Shown here: positions 6,224-11,962 of the stretch, piece after piece | How the letters are laid out: each line of letters starts with the position of its first letter | How positions within the stretch are numbered: position 1 is the first letter of the stretch | Origin: an uncultured Armatimonadota bacterium | Lineage (GTDB): Bacteria; Armatimonadota; UBA5829; DTJY01 | Direction of reading: 5' to 3' | Length of the DNA: 11,962 nt | Assembly (NCBI GenBank): GCA_937875395.1 | Contig: CALNCU010000310.1 | Span: forward strand, 1 to 11,962 | Notes under the pieces: generated by a model | Database searches by the model: none | What the model was told of the DNA's origin: nothing | The model's input: the letters and a program-made list of their open reading frames with translations, nothing else | Position numbers and translations under genes: made by a program

Positions 6224-6273
6224 TGTTACAGCTGGGCGTGTGGCCTGCAGTTTATGCAGCATGGAGAAATTGC

Positions 6274-7734
6274 ATGTTTGTTCTGGGCCTTGATATTGGG
6301 GATATAGGCGCTACAGCTCTTCTGGCCGATGCAGACGGCCGGGTGCATTCAGAGCATTTTGTGCCGTTTGCGCCTCCGCCGGAGATAAATCTGCTGCCGC
6401 CGGGTTTTCTTGAGCAGTCCCCGGAATCATGGTGGTCTGCGGCAGCCGGCTCCCTTCGCAGCGTGGTAGAATCGCTGGCTGCCATTGGGGAATCCCCGGA
6501 ATCTGTAACCGCAATAGCCGTAAGTTTTACAGACGGCGCAGTTGTTGCCCTGGGGGAGAGCGGCAAACCTCTCCGGCCGGCCATAGCCGCCCAGGATACC
6601 CGCGCGGCGCATGAGGCTGGGGAGTGCAATACCTGCGGGGTAGCTCTTACGGATAAGCTTGGCTTCACGTTTACATCCGCCCATGCGCTGCCCAAGATTA
6701 TGTGGCTTGCAAAGCATGAGCCTCAGGTCTTTTACGATACGGCCTTCTTTTTGCATCCCGGCGATTATATAGTGGGGCGCCTCACCGGAGACTTCGGCCT
6801 TTCAGATACGTCCGGCGCGCTCTCCGCCGGGTATGATCCGGTGGACCACCGCTGGCCCGCCTTTATAGAATCCGCACTTGGTGTGCCCGCCGGATGCTTC
6901 CCCAGAATAGTGAGCTCCGGGCTTATTATTGGAGAGGTGAGCCGTGCGTGCAGTCATGAGACCGGCCTTGCCCCGTCCACCCCGGTGGTGGCGGGGGTCT
7001 GCGGAGATGTTGCGGAGTTTTTGGCATCAGGCGCCGCCGCAGAAGGGGAGTGGAACCTGCACGTGGCTTCCGGCATTACCATCCGCGGCGCATCCGGGAG
7101 CCTTATCAAAGACCCGGAGAACAGAACATGGTGCCGGATGCATCCCCGTGACGGCTGGATTCTTATGGGAGAGTGCAATTCTGGCGCTGCCTTTGCAGAG
7201 AAACTCTTCCACGGGCGGAACCATGCAGAGCTCTGTGCCTACGCCCCCATGTATTCCCCTACAGATATGATTGTTTACCCCCTTGTTGCAAAGGGCGAGA
7301 GGCTCCCTTTTGCCAACCCCTGCGCCGAGGGATTTATAATAGGCCAACCCAGGGACAGCAGGGAGCTTTTCACTGCCTATCTTGAGGGAGCGGCATATAT
7401 GGAAAGATGGTGTCTGGAAGTCTTTGGCGAGCTAGGCGCAAAGATAGGGGATACGGTATTCTCCACGGGCGCAGTGCAAAATGCAGAGTGGATGCAGGTG
7501 CGGGCCAGTGTTTTAAACCGACGGGTGGTTTGTCCGCGCCATGAGGGAAGAGCGTTCGGCGCCGCCGTGCTTGCCGCATCCGGCACTTTTTATTCAGACA
7601 TAGAGACTTCTGCGCGCGCCATGTCTCTGCCGGCAGAGACAGCGGAGCCGGACCCCATGCTTGTAGATTCCTACCTCAACAGGTACGGGCGGCTGAGGGA
7701 GGCCTGTGCCAGGCGCGGTTACGGCCGGCTTTAG
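6274..7734 (+). CDS. FGGY-family carbohydrate kinase, xylulokinase-like
   Basis: A 486-residue cytosolic kinase with the two-lobed actin-like fold of the FGGY family (xylulose, glycerol, gluconate and related kinases). The N-terminal phosphate-binding loop is GLDIGDIGATALL with D7. The first lobe continues through PLRPAIAAQDTRA (99-111), LPKIMWLAKHEPQVFYDTAF (139-158), the DYIVGRLTG segment and SDTSGAL. The likely catalytic aspartate is D245 in AGVCGDVAEF, followed by an ATP-site region ASGITIRGASG. The segment that in xylulokinases reads SGQMHG is here SFTDG, and the second lobe is divergent, so the substrate is not assigned. The frame opens at a TTG at 6223, but that lies in the promoter -10 box. 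The ATG at 6274 has GGAG seven bases before it and begins at the domain edge. It is divergent from trxA-ugpC; a link to sugar import through that ATPase is possible but not shown. Confidence 0.88.
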   Translation: MFVLGLDIGDIGATALLADADGRVHSEHFVPFAPPPEINLLPPGFLEQSPESWWSAAAGSLRSVVESLAAIGESPESVTAIAVSFTDGAVVALGESGKPLRPAIAAQDTRAAHEAGECNTCGVALTDKLGFTFTSAHALPKIMWLAKHEPQVFYDTAFFLHPGDYIVGRLTGDFGLSDTSGALSAGYDPVDHRWPAFIESALGVPAGCFPRIVSSGLIIGEVSRACSHETGLAPSTPVVAGVCGDVAEFLASGAAAEGEWNLHVASGITIRGASGSLIKDPENRTWCRMHPRDGWILMGECNSGAAFAEKLFHGRNHAELCAYAPMYSPTDMIVYPLVAKGERLPFANPCAEGFIIGQPRDSRELFTAYLEGAAYMERWCLEVFGELGAKIGDTVFSTGAVQNAEWMQVRASVLNRRVVCPRHEGRAFGAAVLAASGTFYSDIETSARAMSLPAETAEPDPMLVDSYLNRYGRLREACARRGYGRL

Positions 7735-7756
7735 ATACTTCATCATCCTCATATCC

Positions 7757-7785
7757 TTGAATGAGCCCATCTTTTAAGCTATAAT
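7757..7785 (+). promoter_or_regulatory. Sigma70-type promoter of miaB-mutS
   Basis: TTGAAT (7757-7762), 17-base spacer, perfect TATAAT (7780-7785). The expected start is near 7792. An in-frame ATG at 7787 precedes that point, so it cannot be the miaB start on this transcript. Confidence 0.75.
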
Positions 7786-7831
7786 TATGCCCGTAAGTAA
7801 TCATGTTATAGAGAGTGGAAACAGAATTTTT

Positions 7832-9166
7832 ATGGGCGTTAAAACACCCTCTTATATGGTAATCACCTGGGGCTGCCAGATGAATGAGGATGATTCCCGG
7901 CAGATGGGGAGCCTCCTTGAGCAGATGGGGTATGCAAGGGCCTCGGATGAATTAGACGCAGATGTTATTCTGCTGAACACCTGCTCCGTACGCGCCAAAC
8001 CGGAACAGAAGATGTCTACCCGGCTTGGCGAGTTGAGCATAATAAAAAGAGATAAGCCGCATCTTATAATAGGCGTCTGCGGATGCACTGCAGAGAGGCA
8101 GGGGGCGGCCCTGCTTAGAAGGTGGAAGAGCGTTAACCTGATTATGGGCACCGCAAACATCTATGAGCTGCCATCCCTGCTTGCCAGGGTGAAGAGCGGC
8201 GAGCGGGTGCTGGCGGTGGGGCTGCCGGAGAGGGGCGGACAGGCTCCGCAGGTTAGCGTAGAGCGTGCCGGGGTGCAGGTAGGGTTAAAAGAATTTGTGC
8301 CCGCCATGTACGGCTGCAACAACTTCTGCGCCTACTGCGTGGTGCCCTACACCCGCGGCCCGGAGCGCAGCCGCCCTGCAGATGAAATAGTGCGGGAAGC
8401 CGCCGTCCTTGCCGCCCATGGCTGCCGGGAGATAACCCTTGTAGGCCAGAACGTAAACAGCTACGGGAAGACCCTTCCCGGCTCCTGTGATTTTGCAGGC
8501 CTCCTGGAGAGGTTGAATGATGTAGATGGGCTTCTGCGCATACGGTTTATGACATCCCATCCCAAGGATTTAAGTGAGAGGCTTATAGATGCAATAGCCG
8601 CACTCCCCAAAGTGTGCGAGCAGTTTCACCTTCCCATTCAATCCGGCGATGATGAAATTCTTGCCGGGATGGGCAGGGGCTACACGGTATTAAAATACCG
8701 GTCGCTTGTAGACCGCCTGCGGGAGAGGGTTCCCGGAATATCGCTCACAACAGACGTTATGGTGGGTTTCCCCGGCGAGACGGAGGAACAGTTTAAGAAC
8801 ACTCTGCAAACTATAGAAGCGGTGGGGTTTGATGCTGCTTATATGTTTGAGTTCAACCCCAGGCCCGGCACTCGGGCGGCCTCTATGGAGAGGCAGTTGG
8901 ACCATAAGACCCGGATAAGGCGTTTAGGGGAACTTATCCGCCTGCAAAACGGCATAACCATCCAAAAAAACCGGCAGAACATAGGCCGGGAGATGGAAGT
9001 GCTGGCAGAGGCGCCCGGACGCCGCGGAGGCGGCATGGGCGGGTTCACAAGAGGGGGCAAGATGGTGCTCTTTACAGCCTCGCCGGAGACGGCGGGACGC
9101 CTGGTAAAAGTTAAAGTTACGGACGGCGGCCTGACGGGGCTTTCCGGCCATATGGTGACGCCATGA
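7832..9166 (+). CDS. miaB: tRNA-2-methylthio-N6-isopentenyladenosine synthase
   Basis: A 444-residue radical-SAM methylthiotransferase that adds a methylthio group to isopentenyl-A37 of tRNAs reading UNN codons. The N-terminal UPF0004 domain carries the three cysteines of the auxiliary iron-sulfur cluster: C15 (WGCQMNEDDSRQM), C51 (NTCSVRAKPEQK) and C85 (CGCTAER). The radical-SAM cluster motif is C162, C166, C169 (YGCNNFCAYCVVPYTRG followed by ERSRP). VGQNVNSYG and EFNPRPGTRAA support MiaB over RimO or MtaB. A TRAM-like RNA-binding region ends the protein, with a glycine-rich insertion (GRRGGGMGGFTRGG). The frame opens at 7787, but that ATG lies two bases after the -10 box. The ATG at 7832 gives the usual short lead before GCQMN, although only a weak GAGAGTGGAA precedes it; an ATG at 7856 is also possible. 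Its TGA overlaps the mutS ATG. Confidence 0.95.
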   Translation: MGVKTPSYMVITWGCQMNEDDSRQMGSLLEQMGYARASDELDADVILLNTCSVRAKPEQKMSTRLGELSIIKRDKPHLIIGVCGCTAERQGAALLRRWKSVNLIMGTANIYELPSLLARVKSGERVLAVGLPERGGQAPQVSVERAGVQVGLKEFVPAMYGCNNFCAYCVVPYTRGPERSRPADEIVREAAVLAAHGCREITLVGQNVNSYGKTLPGSCDFAGLLERLNDVDGLLRIRFMTSHPKDLSERLIDAIAALPKVCEQFHLPIQSGDDEILAGMGRGYTVLKYRSLVDRLRERVPGISLTTDVMVGFPGETEEQFKNTLQTIEAVGFDAAYMFEFNPRPGTRAASMERQLDHKTRIRRLGELIRLQNGITIQKNRQNIGREMEVLAEAPGRRGGGMGGFTRGGKMVLFTASPETAGRLVKVKVTDGGLTGLSGHMVTP

Positions 9167-11757
9167 CAAAAAAACTCACTCCAATGCTTAGGCAGTATAT
9201 GAATATTAAGGAAGAGAACCCGGATGTTATACTCATGTTCCGGCTGGGGGACTTCTATGAGATATTTGGAGAGGACGCCAAGGTAGCCTCAAAAGAGCTG
9301 GAGATTACCCTCACCGGGCGGAATGCCGGGGAAGCCGGACGCATCCCCATGTGCGGAGTACCGTTCCACGCGGTAGACCGGTACGTGGCCCGGCTTATTC
9401 AGCGCGGATACAGGGTTGCCATCTGCGACCAGGTGGAAGACCCAAAGCAGGCAAAGGGCCTTGTCCGCAGGCAGGTTACGCGGGTAGTCACCCCCGGCAC
9501 TGTGCTTGAAGATTCCATGCTCAAGCCGGGGAGTAACAACTACCTGCTTGCGGTAAGGGAGCAGCAGGGGAAGTACGGTCTTGCCGTTGCAGATATCTCT
9601 ACCGGCGAGTTTTTGGTTACAGAGATCACCGGCCCGGATGCAAAGAACGGGGCGCTTGACGAAGTAAACCGCCTCTCTCCGGCAGAGATACTGGTTCCGG
9701 TGCAGCCGGACGAACTCTCCACCCGCCTTCAAGAGGTCTCGCAGGCGCTTTTCACGCCGTTTGAGCCGGAAGGGTTTGTAGATTCAAGAAAGGTTCTTCT
9801 GGAACAGTTTAACACCGCCTCCCTCCGTGGGTTTGGCTGTGAGGAATACACGTGCGGACTCTCTGCCGCGGCGCTTATACTAAAATATCTGGAAACCACG
9901 CAGGCCGCCGCGCTTGGGCACATCCGCTCTATATCCACATACTCAACAAGCGGCTTCATGGTTTTAGATGCGCCCGCCCGCCGCAACCTGGAGCTTACGC
10001 AATCCATATCCGACGGAGCCAGAAACAAGAGCCTTGTGCAGATACTTGACCACACCGTCACGCCAATGGGCTCGCGGCTTATGAGAAAGTGGCTGGATCA
10101 GCCGCTTCTGGATGTCTCTGCAATAGAGCGGCGCCTCTCTGCCGTGGATGATCTTTTTAACAGCATGCTGGCCCGCACCAAAGTAAGGGAGTCGCTCTCC
10201 GGGGTCTACGATCTTGAGCGGCTCACATCCCGCACGGTTACCGGCACCGCAAACGCAAGAGACCTTATTGCGCTCAGAAACTCCATAAGGGTGCTCCCGG
10301 AACTGCAGAGATCGCTGGATATGCTTGAAAACCCGGCGCTTATAGAGCTTAACCGGGATTTAGGGTCTCTGGATGGAATAGCGCTCCTTATCTCCTCAGC
10401 CATTGTAGAGGAACCCCCCGTCACCGTGAGGGAAGGCGGCCTGATTAAGCCGGGCTTCAGCGCAGATTTGGATGAGTTGCGTTCTGCCGGCAGTCACGGC
10501 AAAGAGTGGATAGCCGCCCTTGAATCAAGCGAGAAGGAGAGAACGGGGATAAAAAACCTTAAAGTGGGTTTTAATTCTGTGTTCGGCTACTACATAGAGG
10601 TGAGCAAATCCAACCTCTCCCTTGTGCCGGAGAACTACATCCGCAAGCAGACCACTGTGAACGGCGAACGGTACATAACCCCGGAACTTAAAGAATGGGA
10701 AGCCAAGGTGCTTGGCGCAGAAGAGAAATCCACCGCAATGGAGTACCAAATCTTCTCTGCCGTGCGTGAGCAGGTGGCCGCAGATGCGGAGCGTCTTATG
10801 ATTGCCGCAAGAGCCATAGCCCGGGTGGACGTATTTGCATCGCTTGCAGAGGTTGCTTCCGCAAACAGGTTTGTCCGCCCGGCGGTAAACACGGAAGATG
10901 CTATAAAGATAAAGAACGGCCGGCACCCAGTGGTAGAACGCCTGCAAACGGGCGAGCTCTTTGTTCCAAACGATGCCCTGCTGGATTCCGGGGAGAACCA
11001 GCTCCTTATAATCACCGGCCCCAACATGGCGGGAAAATCTACATATCTTCGGCAGGTGGCGCTTATTGTGCTCATGGCTCAGATAGGGAGCTTTGTTCCG
11101 GCGGATTCGGCAGAGATAGGCATTGTAGACCGTATTTTTACACGGGTGGGCGCGCACGATGAGCTTCACTCCGGCCAGAGTACCTTTATGGTAGAGATGA
11201 CGGAGACGGCGGATATACTAAACAACGCCACGGAGCGCAGCCTGATTGTTCTGGATGAAATAGGGCGGGGCACAAGCACCTTTGACGGGCTCTCTATTGC
11301 GTGGGCGGTGGCGGAGCATATAAAGAAGATAGGCGCAAAAACTCTCTTTGCAACTCACTACCACCACTTAAACGAGCTTGCAAACCGGTATCCCGGCATT
11401 AAAAACTACCGTATTGCCGTGCGGGAAGATAATGAGCGGGTGATATGGCTGCGAAAGATTATGCCGGGCGGCACGGATAAGTCTTACGGTATACAGGTTG
11501 CCCGGCTGGCGGGGCTTCCCGTGGGGGTTATAGAGCGTGCACAAGAAGTTCTCTCCGAGCTTGAGGCCGGAGACGGGGGATGCGCGTTGCAGGAGCAGAG
11601 GATTCCAACAAAAAAAGAGAAGTTACAACTCACCCTCTTTGAGGCATCTGCGCACCCGGTTCTTACGGAGCTATCAAAGCTGGATGTAGGCACCATCACC
11701 CCCATAGAGGCGCTAACCAAGCTCTACGATTTCCAGAACCGGCTTAAGAGGAATTAA
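9163..11757 (+). CDS. mutS: DNA mismatch repair ATPase MutS
   Basis: An 864-residue MutS of normal length, which binds mismatches and small loops as a clamp and recruits MutL. Domain I carries the mismatch-wedge motif F31-Y32-E33 in MFRLGDFYEIFGEDA, then GRIPMCGVPFHAVDRYVARL. The connector, lever and clamp domains follow (FGYYIEVSKSN in the clamp). The ATPase has Walker A GPNMAGKST at 619-627, Walker B with D698 and E699 (LIVLDEIGRGTSTFDG), and FATHYHHLNEL. The end has the helix-turn-helix style KSYGIQVARLAGLP and a short tail without a clear beta-clamp motif. The ATG overlaps the miaB stop as ATGA and has no good Shine-Dalgarno, which suggests translational coupling to miaB. MiaB-MutS adjacency is widespread in bacteria. 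No mutL is seen; downstream is a repeat array. Confidence 0.98.
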   Translation: MTKKLTPMLRQYMNIKEENPDVILMFRLGDFYEIFGEDAKVASKELEITLTGRNAGEAGRIPMCGVPFHAVDRYVARLIQRGYRVAICDQVEDPKQAKGLVRRQVTRVVTPGTVLEDSMLKPGSNNYLLAVREQQGKYGLAVADISTGEFLVTEITGPDAKNGALDEVNRLSPAEILVPVQPDELSTRLQEVSQALFTPFEPEGFVDSRKVLLEQFNTASLRGFGCEEYTCGLSAAALILKYLETTQAAALGHIRSISTYSTSGFMVLDAPARRNLELTQSISDGARNKSLVQILDHTVTPMGSRLMRKWLDQPLLDVSAIERRLSAVDDLFNSMLARTKVRESLSGVYDLERLTSRTVTGTANARDLIALRNSIRVLPELQRSLDMLENPALIELNRDLGSLDGIALLISSAIVEEPPVTVREGGLIKPGFSADLDELRSAGSHGKEWIAALESSEKERTGIKNLKVGFNSVFGYYIEVSKSNLSLVPENYIRKQTTVNGERYITPELKEWEAKVLGAEEKSTAMEYQIFSAVREQVAADAERLMIAARAIARVDVFASLAEVASANRFVRPAVNTEDAIKIKNGRHPVVERLQTGELFVPNDALLDSGENQLLIITGPNMAGKSTYLRQVALIVLMAQIGSFVPADSAEIGIVDRIFTRVGAHDELHSGQSTFMVEMTETADILNNATERSLIVLDEIGRGTSTFDGLSIAWAVAEHIKKIGAKTLFATHYHHLNELANRYPGIKNYRIAVREDNERVIWLRKIMPGGTDKSYGIQVARLAGLPVGVIERAQEVLSELEAGDGGCALQEQRIPTKKEKLQLTLFEASAHPVLTELSKLDVGTITPIEALTKLYDFQNRLKRN

Positions 11758-11766
11758 GCCGCAAAA

Positions 11767-11962
11767 TCCCCCGGGGTGATACTCCGGTCGCAGAGTGCAA
11801 AGCACGCCGCTGCCGAAGCAAGGGGCATCAACCCTCGAGATGATACTTCGGTCGCAGAGCCGAAGGCGTCGCTGCCGAAGCGAAGGGCGGCAAAATCCCC
11901 CCGGGATGATACTTCGGTCGCAGAGTGCCTTGGCACGCCGCTGCCGAAGCATATGTAGATAA
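11767..11962. repeat. Array of three hairpin repeats after mutS
   Basis: Three tandem copies with cores at 11767-11819, 11832-11881 and 11897-11950; the shared GGTCGCAGAG recurs at 64- and 66-base intervals. The rough consensus is CCCCSGGRTGATACTTCGG, then TCGCAGA, a variable inner hairpin, then GCCGCTGCCGAAGC. Outer arms CTTCGG and CCGAAG can pair (the first copy has CTCCGG). Inner stems differ: GTGC-AAA-GCAC, GCC-GAA-GGC and GTGCC-TT-GGCAC. The copies are joined by short linkers such as AAGGGGCATCAA. The last copy is followed by TGTAGATAA, as is the copy at 4349. The array starts ten bases after the mutS stop and reaches the window end, so it may continue. Long open frames across it on both strands reflect the repeat, not genes. 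There is no T run typical of a terminator. Confidence 0.88.

Noticed and set aside
10525..11169. 214-codon minus-strand frame inside mutS
   Set aside because: It is antisense to the MutS clamp and Walker A region, which constrain the sequence; no protein family is recognisable.
11713..11958. Several open frames of 60-79 codons on both strands after mutS
   Set aside because: They arise from tandem hairpin repeats that are open in many frames; the repeated peptides follow the DNA repeat and no ribosome site precedes them.
11767..11962. CRISPR array
   Set aside because: The repeats are about 50 bases with internal variation, the linkers are only about 12-15 bases, and no cas genes are present.

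Overview
The window reads as bacterial chromosome of moderate GC. Genes are tightly packed, Shine-Dalgarno sites are mostly AGGAGG-like, and several sigma70-type promoters have 17-base spacers. A membrane PhoR-type kinase, frequent ATA isoleucine codons, a bacterial-type encapsulin shell and a miaB-mutS pair do not fix a phylum. An anaerobe-rich or candidate phylum related to Nitrospirota or Desulfobacterota is only a guess. No phage, plasmid, CRISPR or transposase gene is visible.

Left part (1-1810): the 3' two thirds of an encapsulin shell gene is followed after 39 bases by a COG1926-type phosphoribosyltransferase, both on the plus strand. A small minus-strand YHS-domain protein converges on them and ends at its own hairpin terminator. 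A 44-codon minus-strand reading frame with an AGGAGG site lies in the gap behind it; it is only a candidate gene.

Middle part (1811-6012), all minus strand: a PhoB/PhoR-like two-component pair reads from a strong promoter placed so close to the response-regulator ATG that the mRNA is probably leaderless. A hairpin repeat and a bidirectional-looking terminator separate it from trxA (thioredoxin) and a MalK/UgpC-type sugar-importer ATPase. Those two probably form one transcript from a near-consensus promoter (TTGACA, 17 bases, TACAAT). No permease or sugar-binding protein gene is present.

Right part (6190-11962), plus strand: a divergent FGGY-family sugar kinase, then miaB (tRNA methylthiotransferase) from its own good promoter, overlapping mutS (mismatch repair) by ATGA. 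Behind mutS lies an array of three hairpin repeats of the family seen once near 4350, plus a deletion relative near 4311. The inner stem sequence differs between copies, yet both arms change together. This covarying repeat family is the most unusual structure in the window. Most protein genes here are recognisable housekeeping or signalling families; I see no convincing new multi-gene system.
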